The notes beneath the pieces are model-generated. The model worked only from the letters and a program-made list of their open reading frames with translations, searched no databases and was not told where the DNA came from. A program made the translations under genes and the position numbers. Of a stretch of DNA of 64,000 nt, positions 44,175-53,191 are shown piece by piece; the stretch's first letter is position 1; each line of letters begins with the position of its first letter. Origin of the DNA: Vibrio diazotrophicus (GTDB lineage: Bacteria; Pseudomonadota; Gammaproteobacteria; Enterobacterales; Vibrionaceae); contig NZ_CP151843.1 in NCBI RefSeq assembly GCF_038452265.1, positions 1,426,001-1,490,000 of the forward strand, given 5' to 3'.

Positions 44175-45098
44175 TCAGCGGTTGAGCTTTGGACGCAAAT
44201 GTTCAAGTGCGTAATCAATAAAGACTCTCAAGCGCGCGGGCATGTATTTGGTTTGAGCATACTGCATAGCAATCGCACCATGGTAGTTACTCTTAATCGT
44301 CCACTCTTGTAACAGTTGCACCACTTCTCCGTTGGCAATCGCATCTTGAACCACAAAGTCATGGAAAATCCCGATACCCAAACCATTTTTTGCCCCGTTT
44401 AAACGGATCTGAGATTGGTTAACCGCGAAACGACCGGTTACCGCTACAGTGTGGAACTCATCGTCTTTAAGAAAGCTCCAGATATGGTCATGCTCGGTTT
44501 CTGCAAGATAAAGGCAATCGTGCTGCGAAAGATCCGTAGGATGCTTAGGTACGCCTCTCTGTTTGAGGTAATCGGGGCTGGCACATAGCACCAAGTTAGT
44601 TTTGGCCAGCTCCTTAAGTACCAAGTTTTCGTCCGGTTTATCGGTCAGTTTGAATGCTACATCGACATTGTGTTTGAACAGATCGATTTCACCATCTGCG
44701 GCGCGAAGTCTGAGTTTGATCTCTGGATACTGTTTCAGAAACGGCACAACTAGTGGTTGCAAAACGGAGTTAAGGAACGCCTCTGGTGCGGCAACGGTGA
44801 GAGTGCCTGCTGCCTCGGTATGATCCGAGCTTGAAAGCTCTACCGCTTGCTGCGCAGCATTCATCATCACCAAACATTGGTCATAAATTTTTTGACCTGC
44901 CTGAGTAATGATCAGTTTCCTTGTGGTGCGTTCAAACAGCTTCACCGACAAAGCTTGTTCTAAACGAGTAATAAGTTTACTTAACGCGGACGGAGTAACG
45001 CCTAACTTGTGAGCCGCAGCGGTAAAACTGCCTTCATTTACAATTAAGATAAATGTCGCTAAATCAGGAAGTAAGGTAATAAGCTTTGGGTTTAGCAT
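44175..45098 (-). CDS. LysR-family regulator upstream of gloA2
   Basis: A 307-residue LysR protein with HTH FTAAAHKLGVTPSALSKLITRLE and the GTLTVAAPEAFLNSVLQPLV effector domain of the AaeR-like group. It is transcribed with the gloA2-like gene rather than divergently, which is less usual. The divergent neighbour is the split HD-GYP locus at 45243. Its target is not evident. Confidence 0.88.
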   Translation of the reverse strand: MLNPKLITLLPDLATFILIVNEGSFTAAAHKLGVTPSALSKLITRLEQALSVKLFERTTRKLIITQAGQKIYDQCLVMMNAAQQAVELSSSDHTEAAGTLTVAAPEAFLNSVLQPLVVPFLKQYPEIKLRLRAADGEIDLFKHNVDVAFKLTDKPDENLVLKELAKTNLVLCASPDYLKQRGVPKHPTDLSQHDCLYLAETEHDHIWSFLKDDEFHTVAVTGRFAVNQSQIRLNGAKNGLGIGIFHDFVVQDAIANGEVVQLLQEWTIKSNYHGAIAMQYAQTKYMPARLRVFIDYALEHLRPKLNR

Positions 45099-45242
45099 GG
45101 TGTTTAGGCGTTCAATGATCGTACAAGTGCAGTGATGATGCGAACTGTATCATAAGAATCACAAGATCTGTTCGGCTAATTCTAACTTATGAGAAGTAGA
45201 AATCGTCTATCTTTACAAAATGTTGTGCTAGGGAAAGCTGGA

Positions 45243-46976
45243 ATGAAGAAAACTGAAAAGCGGTGGTATTCGAGATTTGTAATGCCACTACACATCCATT
45301 TATCTGTGATGTTTGTCACTGTGGTAGCGGGCTCATGCCTACTGCAAATCTGGGCTTCTTCCAAAAGTATCGACAACATTATTTTTGAAGCCAATCAAAC
45401 CCTGTTTGAACAAATAGCCACCACAACGAAAGGCGATTTTGAAAAGGTTTTCCAGCCAGCGATGCATGCTATCAGTACCTTAGAGCTCACGCCTCTTAAT
45501 GATCCAGCTCGTGAAGATGGCCGAATTCCCTATCTCGCCATTTTGCAAAAATTGTTACATACCCAGCCCGGCGTCAATGCTTATTTCATTGGTTATAACA
45601 ATGGGGATGTATTGGCTGCGTTCAAAAACACTCAGTCGAGTTGGATGACAGACATTCCAGTGCCTAAAAATGCAGAGTTGTTTGGTGTGATGTCTTCCCA
45701 TGAAAAAGGTTATGCGACACTGTTCTTTTTTAGTGTTGACGGTAATGTCATTGGTTCGCAGATTATCTCCAATAGCAGCTTAGATGCTCGTAAGGAAACT
45801 TGGTACCAAGCGGCGCAAAAAAATGAGATGAGTCTGGCGAGGCCGAGGTTCTTTAAAGTTCAACAGCAAATTGGCGTGACGGTGCAAAAGCGATCAGAAA
45901 CAGGAACGGTTATTGCGGCTGAGATATTGCTATCCAGCGTTTCAAATGTGCTGGCAGGCAGCGCACAAGATCACCCTTCGACAAGACTGTTGTTTGAAAA
46001 AAATCAACGCTATATCTACGCCTTCAGTGAAGGCAGCAGCCACCGTCTGTCATTAAGTGAATTGGAGACCATTGACCAGTTACCTTTTCCAAATATCAGA
46101 TCGTTTATTCTCGATGAAAGCAATGTCGCGAAAGGCTTAAAAACAGAAATGATTGATGATGAGAAGTGGTTTGGCGAAGTGTTTCCCGTTGCGAAAATTG
46201 GCGATAAAGATTTCTACTTACTGTTTGCCATAAAAGAAACAGAACTGTTAGATAAAGCCGCCGCCATAAGACATCATGCGATAGCAACCGCGTTTATTCT
46301 TGCTCTGCTCGTATTGCCAATTGTTTATATCATGGCGCAATTTATTAGCCGTCCCATTCGTTTAGCCACTCAAAATGCTCAAGACATCAGTCACTTCAAG
46401 TTTGATGCGCCAAACTATAAACCCAGCCGAATCCGAGAGATTGTTGATCTTAGTAAAGCGTTAAAAGGGATGAACATCACCATTCACAACTTTTTTGAAC
46501 TGACCAGAACCATATCGAAACAGAAAGACTCTGTGAGAATTCAGTCGGTGATTAGTGAAGGTTTGGTCAAAGTAACCAAAGCTCAAGGTGCTTTCTTATC
46601 GATATGGGATGATAAGGAGGGGAGCTTAGAGGCTCATATCTATTGGGACAGTAAAACCAAAGATAAGAATGATGTCTCTCTTGCTTATTTGGATAGCAAC
46701 GAAAAGGTTCTCAGCATTTACTCGCAAGTAAACGGTGAAGAGTATTTGATCTATGAAAACTCGCCTGAGTTTGCGAGAAAGCTTCGTCTGCCAGAAGAGA
46801 TCTGGTGGCTCATGGTGCCGCTTTATAACCGTGAACAGGAATGCATTGGATGTTTGAACCTTGCTTATCTGAACGAGCACAAGCAAGCAATATTAGATGA
46901 AACACTTCCACTCACTTTGGTGCTAACTGGCTATACCTCGCTTGCTATAGAAACGAAAAAACACTTGAGAGAGTAA
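45243..46976 (+). CDS. Cache-GAF sensory half of a split HD-GYP protein
   Basis: A 578-residue sensory protein with TM1 (about 18-40), a large periplasmic dCache-like domain (about 45-355) and TM2 (about 357-378). A HAMP-like linker and a GAF-type domain (about 435-570, SIWDDKEGSLEAHIYW) follow. It ends HLRE-stop, and the very same frame continues past the TAA as KELLEAFIRVIAGAIDTKSP of the next gene. Ancestral Gln to TAA mutation is the simplest reading. ATG 45243 is chosen over 45189 because of the nearby GGAAAG. The periplasmic ligand is unknown. Confidence 0.82.
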   Translation: MKKTEKRWYSRFVMPLHIHLSVMFVTVVAGSCLLQIWASSKSIDNIIFEANQTLFEQIATTTKGDFEKVFQPAMHAISTLELTPLNDPAREDGRIPYLAILQKLLHTQPGVNAYFIGYNNGDVLAAFKNTQSSWMTDIPVPKNAELFGVMSSHEKGYATLFFFSVDGNVIGSQIISNSSLDARKETWYQAAQKNEMSLARPRFFKVQQQIGVTVQKRSETGTVIAAEILLSSVSNVLAGSAQDHPSTRLLFEKNQRYIYAFSEGSSHRLSLSELETIDQLPFPNIRSFILDESNVAKGLKTEMIDDEKWFGEVFPVAKIGDKDFYLLFAIKETELLDKAAAIRHHAIATAFILALLVLPIVYIMAQFISRPIRLATQNAQDISHFKFDAPNYKPSRIREIVDLSKALKGMNITIHNFFELTRTISKQKDSVRIQSVISEGLVKVTKAQGAFLSIWDDKEGSLEAHIYWDSKTKDKNDVSLAYLDSNEKVLSIYSQVNGEEYLIYENSPEFARKLRLPEEIWWLMVPLYNREQECIGCLNLAYLNEHKQAILDETLPLTLVLTGYTSLAIETKKHLRE

Positions 46977-46985
46977 AAGGAACTT

Positions 46986-48122
46986 TTGGAAGCGTTCATT
47001 CGTGTCATTGCGGGTGCTATTGATACCAAGTCTCCCTACACGGGAAATCACTGTCAGCGGGTGCCGGTACTTACAGAACGTCTAGTCACGGCTGCGGCTG
47101 AATCGGATTTACAGTCCTTTAAAGATTTTTCGCTCACAGCGGATGATCAGGAAGCGTTGCACATCGCCTCATGGCTGCATGACTGCGGCAAAGTGACAAC
47201 ACCTGAATATGTGGTGGATAAATCAACCAAATTGGAAACCATCTACAACCGCATCCATGAAATCAGAACCCGTTTTGAAGTGCTGAAAAGAGACGCACAA
47301 ATTGATGCTTATCAGTCGGCATTTGGCACTTTACCGAACGAGCAACAAGCACAGCTGGATGAGAAATGGCGTCAGTTGGATGAAGATTTCGCGTTTATTG
47401 CACAAATGAACGAGGGTAATGAGTTTCTCAGCGAAGAGCACCAACAGCGCATTCATGGAATTGCGGGTAAAACTTGGCAACGAACCTTGGATTCAAGATT
47501 GGGATTAGGGCTGGAAGAAGCGAAACGTTATCGTGATGAAGACAATGATCTGCCCGTTACCGAATTACTTTTGGCGGATAAGCCGTCGCATCGTATTCCT
47601 TGGGAATCGAGCAAAATTCGAGATGCGCGCTTCCAGTTGCAGCCCAAGCAATACAAGAACGATCAGGGTGAGCTTTATAACCTTTGCATTCAACGTGGCA
47701 CGTTAAACGATGAAGAGCGCTTTATCATCAATGACCATATCATCGAAACCATGATGATGCTGGAATCATTGCCGTTTCCAAGCTCCATGAAAAACATCCC
47801 GCTGATTGCTGGTAGCCACCATGAAAAACTGGACGGTAAAGGTTATCCGCAAGGTATTGATGAAAGTGAAATCCCGCTTGCAGGGAAGGCGATGGCGATT
47901 GCCGATATCTTTGAAGCACTGACCAGCTCAGATCGACCATACAAAAAAGCCAAGACCTTGTCGGAGTCGCTCAGAATTATGAGTTTTATGGTCAAAGATA
48001 ATCACATTGATGCTGAACTGTTTGCCTTGTTCCTTAACTCGGGTATTTACATGGAATACGCCAAACAGTTTTTAGAACCTGAGCAGATAGATCAAGTCAA
48101 CGTGGCGGATTATTTGGCATAG
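46986..48122 (+). CDS. HD-GYP phosphodiesterase half of the split protein
   Basis: A 378-residue HD-GYP domain, expected to hydrolyse cyclic di-GMP. Metal and signature motifs are intact: TGNHCQRVPVL, WLHDCGKV, and HHEKLDGKGYPQG with the GYP element. A helical insertion of roughly 190 residues lies between the HD and GYP parts. It is in the same frame as the sensory half, 9 bases after its TAA. A TTG start with AAGGA only 4 bases upstream could allow reinitiation. The reading frame after the stop shows no decay, so the domain is probably recently or still functional. Confidence 0.82.
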   Translation: MEAFIRVIAGAIDTKSPYTGNHCQRVPVLTERLVTAAAESDLQSFKDFSLTADDQEALHIASWLHDCGKVTTPEYVVDKSTKLETIYNRIHEIRTRFEVLKRDAQIDAYQSAFGTLPNEQQAQLDEKWRQLDEDFAFIAQMNEGNEFLSEEHQQRIHGIAGKTWQRTLDSRLGLGLEEAKRYRDEDNDLPVTELLLADKPSHRIPWESSKIRDARFQLQPKQYKNDQGELYNLCIQRGTLNDEERFIINDHIIETMMMLESLPFPSSMKNIPLIAGSHHEKLDGKGYPQGIDESEIPLAGKAMAIADIFEALTSSDRPYKKAKTLSESLRIMSFMVKDNHIDAELFALFLNSGIYMEYAKQFLEPEQIDQVNVADYLA

Positions 48123-48154
48123 TCTAATCAGCCATCGATAAAGTCCTTTCGAAC

Positions 48155-49906
48155 TTATTTTAAAATGCCGATGGATTTAAGTTTGCGATAAAGGGTGTTA
48201 CGACTGATGCCAAGCATCTTTGATGTTTGGCTGATGTTACCCTGATTCGCTTGATACGCTTTTAGCAGTTTATCTTCGACGGTGGTTTTTAAATCCACCG
48301 CTTCATCTTCAGATTCAATATCAACAACGCGATTGAGCAAAGATTTGCTGATATGCCCCGGAACATGTTCCAGCCCTAGTTCAGGCTCATCACTGGCCAG
48401 TAGACAAGCCACTTTCATCATGTTGTCTAACTCACGAATATTGCCCGGCCAATGGTAGCTGGTGAGGAGCTCCATCAGATTGGGCGATAACGACTGAGCG
48501 CCAATACGATAAGTTTTGTGAATGCTCTCAATTAGCGCCGCTTTGTCTTGTCGCTCGCGTAAAGCGGGTAGATGCAAAATCAAACCGTTGAGACGGTAAT
48601 AGAGATCTTGGCGGAAAGAGCCTTCCGCAACCGATTTCTCTAAGTCTTTATGAGTGGCAGCAATGATCTGAATATCGACCGGATAACTTTGGTTTGAACC
48701 AACAGGAATGACGACTTTATCCTGAATTACGTGTAGCAAACGAGATTGCGCTTCTAACGGCATATCTGCAATCTCATCCAAAAACAGAATGCCTTTATCG
48801 GCTTGTCGAATCTTTCCTTGGTACCCCTTGCTGTTCGCACCCGTAAAAGCGCCTGCCACATAGCCGAACAGTTCAGATTCAATCAGATCTTTGGGTAGAG
48901 CCCCGCAGTTTACGCTAACCAGCGCTTTGTTTTTTCGTGAATTTCGCTGGTGGAGTGCCTTTACAAATTCGCCTTTTCCTACGCCCGTTTCACCGAGGAT
49001 CATTAATGTAATGTCTTTATCAATCAGCTTGTTGGCCTGCTGCCATGCTTGCTCTATGGTGGTGTCACCAAAATGCAGTTCACAAGAAGCTGTATAAGAG
49101 TAGTGGGATTGGCGAGGTTTGTCGGTTAACGGGTGTTTCTCAAACACAAACGGTTTTGGTCGCTGGTTAAACACTTCATCAACCGAGTGTCCAACCACAG
49201 AGCTTTGCGCCAACAGCTGAGCGGCAATGTGGTTGTGTGCCAGAATTTTTCCACCTTCATCCGCAATAACAATACCTTGCCAGCCACTGTTAAGCAGTGA
49301 GCGTTCACAAGCGAGATCAATTCGAGTCGAGCCTTGAGGGATTTCACACAGCAGATGATTCTCAATCAGTTGAACCATGTTCTGCACTAGAACCTGCATC
49401 GATAAATCGTGTTTTTGCTGTTCACTGGTGATATCAAGAATACCGAGCAACTCTCCCTGATGAGTGAAAATAGGACATGAAGAACAGCTGATAAAATGGT
49501 GCTGCCGAATGTAGTGTTGATTACCAACAACCGTGACTGGGCGGGCTTCCACAATTGCAGTGCCTATCGCATTTGTCCCTTTGAGTTTTTCCTGCCAGCA
49601 AGCACCTGATTCCAGCGCAATTTCCGTTAAACGCTCCTTAAATCTGGGATGCCCCCAAGTGGAAAGAATCACCCCTTCTTTGTCGGTTAACACTAAGTGA
49701 CTGTCACTGTGCCCACACATTTGATTGAAAAGTGGTACAGCATGCCTTTCTACCGCAGAAATTAATGACGTGGCTAACCATTTGCGCTCTTTGAGCTCGT
49801 AATTTGGCAAGCGAATATGCTCAGGACGACTTCTTTGAGTGAGTCCTGCTTCTTCACTTCGATGCCAAGATGTTGATAGCCAATCTTTAACTGTTTGAAT
49901 TTGCAT
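48155..49906 (-). CDS. AcoR-like sigma-54-dependent activator
   Basis: A 583-residue enhancer-binding protein with an N-terminal GAF-type sensory region (KLKGTNAIGTAIVEARPV), a PAS-like segment, and an AAA+ domain with Walker A GETGVGKGEF, the sigma-54-contact loop GAFTGA and Walker B LFLDEIADM. A Fis-type HTH follows (GNISQTSKMLGISRNTLYRKL). It matches AcoR-type activators of acetoin/aldehyde metabolism. ATG 49906 matches family starts; a GTG at 49951 would add 15 residues. It is divergent from an aldehyde dehydrogenase gene that has a sigma-54 promoter. Confidence 0.9.
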   Translation of the reverse strand: MQIQTVKDWLSTSWHRSEEAGLTQRSRPEHIRLPNYELKERKWLATSLISAVERHAVPLFNQMCGHSDSHLVLTDKEGVILSTWGHPRFKERLTEIALESGACWQEKLKGTNAIGTAIVEARPVTVVGNQHYIRQHHFISCSSCPIFTHQGELLGILDITSEQQKHDLSMQVLVQNMVQLIENHLLCEIPQGSTRIDLACERSLLNSGWQGIVIADEGGKILAHNHIAAQLLAQSSVVGHSVDEVFNQRPKPFVFEKHPLTDKPRQSHYSYTASCELHFGDTTIEQAWQQANKLIDKDITLMILGETGVGKGEFVKALHQRNSRKNKALVSVNCGALPKDLIESELFGYVAGAFTGANSKGYQGKIRQADKGILFLDEIADMPLEAQSRLLHVIQDKVVIPVGSNQSYPVDIQIIAATHKDLEKSVAEGSFRQDLYYRLNGLILHLPALRERQDKAALIESIHKTYRIGAQSLSPNLMELLTSYHWPGNIRELDNMMKVACLLASDEPELGLEHVPGHISKSLLNRVVDIESEDEAVDLKTTVEDKLLKAYQANQGNISQTSKMLGISRNTLYRKLKSIGILK

Positions 49907-49909
49907 AAC

Positions 49910-49958
49910 TGTTCCATGTTGTGACAGTAGCAGTGTGTCATTTTGGGACACTGGAACA
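49910..49958. promoter_or_regulatory. Nested inverted repeats, candidate AcoR-type activator sites
   Basis: TGTTCCA (49910-49916) and TGGAACA (49952-49958) are perfect complements. Inside lies CAGTGT-N11-ACACTG (49931-49953). The block is centred about 150 bases upstream of the predicted start of the divergent aldB-like transcript, suitable for enhancer binding. Confidence 0.5.
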
Positions 49959-50059
49959 ATGGGTGGCAGTACCCAAACCGCGATTCCATTGCCACTTAAT
50001 GCTTGTGATCATTTTGTTAATCATAGCTTTACAACTTATTAACAACAAGCCGGACAAGT

Positions 50060-50076
50060 TTGGCTTGTGATTTGCG
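50060..50076 (+). promoter_or_regulatory. Sigma-54 promoter of the aldB-like gene
   Basis: TTGGCTTGTGATTTGCG has GG and GC at exact -24/-12 spacing. The predicted start is near 50087, leaving a 5' leader of about 69 bases before the dehydrogenase gene. Confidence 0.8.
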
Positions 50077-50155
50077 TTAGCACTATCAGCAAGTGTGAAT
50101 AGCAACACTGCAAACCCTAACAATAACGTGAAAGTAAAGTAACAAGGACTGAACT

Positions 50156-51676
50156 ATGATTTATGCGCAACCAGGAACTGAAAATGCGATTTTTAATTTT
50201 AAAAATCAATACGATAACTTTATTGGCGGCGAATGGGTAAAACCGGTTCGAGAAGCATATTTTGCAAACACATCACCGGTTAACGGTAAAGAGTTCTGCC
50301 AAGTCCCGCGTTCTAGCGAAGAGGATATCAACCTCGCACTGGATGCTGCACACAACGTCCGCGCAACGTGGGCAAAAACCAGTGTGACCGAGCGTTCAAA
50401 TATATTGCTGAAAATCGCAGATCGTATCGAAGAGAACATCGAAAAACTGGCTTACGTTGAGTCTTGGGAAAACGGAAAACCGATTCGTGAAACCTTGGCG
50501 GCAGATATCCCTTTGATGGTTGATCATTTCCGTTATTTTGCAGGTTGTATTCGTGCTCAAGAGGGCAGTGCAGCAGAACTTGACGCTAATACAGCGGCTT
50601 ACCATTTTCCTGAGCCAATTGGTGTCGTAGGGCAGATTATTCCTTGGAACTTCCCAATGCTGATGGCGGCTTGGAAAATTGCACCAGCAATGGCGGCTGG
50701 GTGTTGTGTGGTTCTAAAACCGGCAGAGCAGACGCCAACGTCGATTCTCGTGTTAATGGAAACTATTGGTGATTTGATTCCAGCGGGCGTTGTCAACGTG
50801 GTGAACGGCTTTGGTAATGAAGCGGGTCAAGCATTAGCGACCAGCAACCGTATCGCGAAACTGGCATTCACGGGTTCAACCGAAGTGGGTAACCATATTC
50901 TGAAATGTGCCGCAGATAACTTGATTCCTTCTACCGTTGAGCTTGGCGGTAAGTCACCAAACATCTACTTTGCTGATATTTTCGATCATGAAGATGCGTA
51001 TCTAGAAAAATGTGTTGAAGGGACGCTATTGGGCTTCTTCAACCAAGGCGAAGTGTGTACTTGTCCTTCTCGTGTTCTAGTCCATGAATCTATCTATGAT
51101 CGCTTTGTAGCGAAACTGAGTGAACGTGCAAAAACCATTAAACAAGGCAACCCGTTAGATACAGATACGCAAGTGGGTGCGCAAGCTTCGCAAGAGCAGT
51201 TCGATAAGATCCTGAGCTATTTGGAGATCGGTCGTCAGGAAGGGGCACAAGTGGTTTTCGGTGGCGATGTGGCAAGCCAGAATGGCGACATCAGTAACGG
51301 TTACTACATTCAGCCAACCATGCTGGCGGGCAATAACAAAATGCGTGTCTTCCAGGAAGAAATCTTCGGGCCAGTCATCGCAATCACAACCTTCAAAGAT
51401 GAAGCTGAAGCGTTAGCTATCGCAAACGACACCGAATACGGCCTAGGCGCAGGTGTGTGGACTCGTGATGCTAACCTTGCGTACCGTATGGGACGTAACA
51501 TTGAAGCGGGGCGCGTATGGATTAACTGTTACCACGCTTATCCTGCACACGCAGCGTTCGGTGGTTACAAGAAATCAGGCATTGGTCGTGAGACACATAA
51601 AATGATGCTGAACCATTACCAAAACACGAAGAACCTTTTGGTGAGCTACGACATCAATCCATTAGGCTTCTTCTAA
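50156..51676 (+). CDS. aldB: AldB/AcoD-like acetaldehyde dehydrogenase
   Basis: A 506-residue NAD(P)-dependent aldehyde dehydrogenase very close to remembered E. coli AldB (GEVCTCPSR, NCYHAYPAHAAFGGYKKSG). The catalytic Cys is Cys301 in GEVCTCPSR, the general-base Glu is in VELGGKSPN and the Rossmann glycine motif is FTGSTEVG. It should oxidise acetaldehyde or related short aldehydes to the acid. It is controlled by the divergent AcoR-like activator through a sigma-54 promoter. Two G-rich ribosome sites are absent; ACAAGGA precedes the ATG. Confidence 0.93.
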   Translation: MIYAQPGTENAIFNFKNQYDNFIGGEWVKPVREAYFANTSPVNGKEFCQVPRSSEEDINLALDAAHNVRATWAKTSVTERSNILLKIADRIEENIEKLAYVESWENGKPIRETLAADIPLMVDHFRYFAGCIRAQEGSAAELDANTAAYHFPEPIGVVGQIIPWNFPMLMAAWKIAPAMAAGCCVVLKPAEQTPTSILVLMETIGDLIPAGVVNVVNGFGNEAGQALATSNRIAKLAFTGSTEVGNHILKCAADNLIPSTVELGGKSPNIYFADIFDHEDAYLEKCVEGTLLGFFNQGEVCTCPSRVLVHESIYDRFVAKLSERAKTIKQGNPLDTDTQVGAQASQEQFDKILSYLEIGRQEGAQVVFGGDVASQNGDISNGYYIQPTMLAGNNKMRVFQEEIFGPVIAITTFKDEAEALAIANDTEYGLGAGVWTRDANLAYRMGRNIEAGRVWINCYHAYPAHAAFGGYKKSGIGRETHKMMLNHYQNTKNLLVSYDINPLGFF

Positions 51677-51698
51677 AAAATAAAACAACGTCAGTTGA

Positions 51699-51725
51699 AG
51701 CGCCCTTCGGGGCGCTTTTTTTATG
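51699..51725 (+). terminator. Rho-independent terminator of the aldB-like gene
   Basis: AAGCGCCC-TTCG-GGGCGCTT is a perfect 8-bp stem with a stable UUCG tetraloop, followed by TTTTT. Confidence 0.95.
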
Positions 51726-51840
51726 GCTATCAGGCAACGTGGGTTTAATAGTTTCTATTTGTGCCTCATTTTCACGAATGCTTTTCCGCAAAGTAGGATA
51801 ATCGCTTTTCAACGAGTGGATTACACTTAGGGGATAAATT

Positions 51841-51885
51841 GTAGCGAGTAACGTTTGGGAAAACGTGCACATTTTTTGTCGCTAC
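51841..51885 (+). promoter_or_regulatory. Nested hairpin in the kbl upstream region
   Basis: An outer stem GTAGCGA/TCGCTAC (51841-51847, 51879-51885) encloses an inner stem ACGTTT-GGGA-AAACGT (51851-51866) and a T6 run. It lies 68 bases before kbl and could be a structured leader or an operator. No known riboswitch was recognised. Confidence 0.4.
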
Positions 51886-51952
51886 TGGCAGTGATTTTTA
51901 CAGTGTAAATAACCCCTTATTTATGCTCCGAAAAACGAAGAAGGAAAATGCA

Positions 51953-53146
51953 ATGTCGACTGCTTTTTACCAGCAAATTCGTGACCAGCTTGATGAAGTA
52001 AAAGCTGAAGGTCTCTATAAATCAGAACGTATTATTACCTCTCAGCAAAGCGCTTCTGTACACATTTCTACTGGCGAAGATGTTTTAAACTTCTGCGCGA
52101 ACAACTACCTTGGTCTTGCTAACCATCCTGCGCTAATTGAAGCGGCGAAAGAGGGTATGGACTCTCACGGTTTCGGTATGGCTTCAGTGCGCTTTATCTG
52201 TGGTACTCAAGATTCACACAAAGCTTTGGAAGAGAAACTATCCACATTCCTAGGTAAAGAAGACACCATTCTTTACACTTCATGTTTCGATGCAAACGCA
52301 GGTCTGTTTGAAACTCTGCTTGATAAAGAAGACGCGATCATTTCTGACGCACTGAACCACGCTTCTATCATTGACGGTGTTCGTCTATGTAAAGCAATGC
52401 GCTTCCGTTACTCGAACAACAATATGCAAGAGCTTGAAGAGCAGCTTATCGAAGCAGATAAAGCGGGCGTTCGTCATAAGCTTATCGTTACTGACGGTGT
52501 GTTCTCAATGGATGGCGTAGTCGCTAATCTTCCTGCGATTTGTGACCTTGCAGATAAATACAATGCACTCGTAATGGTTGATGACTCTCACGCAGTCGGC
52601 TTTATGGGGGAAAACGGCCGTGGTACACATGAATACCACAACGTTATCGACCGTATCGACATCATCACAGGTACTCTAGGCAAAGCAATGGGCGGCGCTT
52701 CAGGCGGTTACACATCTGGTAAGAAAGAAGTGATTGACTGGTTACGTCAGCGTTCTCGTCCGTACCTGTTCTCTAACTCTGTTGCTCCTGCAATCGTTTC
52801 TGCGTCTTTGCGTGTTCTTGACCTGCTTGCAGAAAGCGGTGAATTGCGTGACCGCCTATGGGACAACGCAGCGCACTTCCGCGCACGTATGACGGAAGCT
52901 GGCTTTACTATGGCTGGTGCTGACCACGCAATCATCCCAATTATGTTGGGCGATGCGAAAGTTGCGGCTGAGTTTGCTGAGCGTTCTCTGGCAAAAGGCA
53001 TTTACGTTGTTGGCTTCTCATTCCCTGTTGTACCAAAAGGCCAAGCGCGTATTCGTACACAGATGTCAGCAGCGCATACTCGTGAGCAATTAGACAAAGC
53101 TATCGACGCGTTTATCGAAGTCGGTAAAGAGATGAATATCATCTAA
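51953..53146 (+). CDS. kbl: Glycine C-acetyltransferase (2-amino-3-ketobutyrate CoA ligase)
   Basis: A 397-residue PLP enzyme of the alpha-oxoamine synthase family that splits 2-amino-3-ketobutyrate with CoA into glycine and acetyl-CoA. Seen are NYLGLANHPALIEAA, VDDSHAVGFMG and the PLP lysine in ITGTLGKAMGGASGGY. ATG 51953 has AAGGA 7 bases upstream; an earlier in-frame ATG at 51923 is unlikely. It is followed after 45 bases by tdh, whose product it consumes. Confidence 0.96.
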   Translation: MSTAFYQQIRDQLDEVKAEGLYKSERIITSQQSASVHISTGEDVLNFCANNYLGLANHPALIEAAKEGMDSHGFGMASVRFICGTQDSHKALEEKLSTFLGKEDTILYTSCFDANAGLFETLLDKEDAIISDALNHASIIDGVRLCKAMRFRYSNNNMQELEEQLIEADKAGVRHKLIVTDGVFSMDGVVANLPAICDLADKYNALVMVDDSHAVGFMGENGRGTHEYHNVIDRIDIITGTLGKAMGGASGGYTSGKKEVIDWLRQRSRPYLFSNSVAPAIVSASLRVLDLLAESGELRDRLWDNAAHFRARMTEAGFTMAGADHAIIPIMLGDAKVAAEFAERSLAKGIYVVGFSFPVVPKGQARIRTQMSAAHTREQLDKAIDAFIEVGKEMNII

Positions 53147-53191
53147 GGATTATTGTTTCCTCCAATCCGGAGGATTCATTTGGTGAGCATT

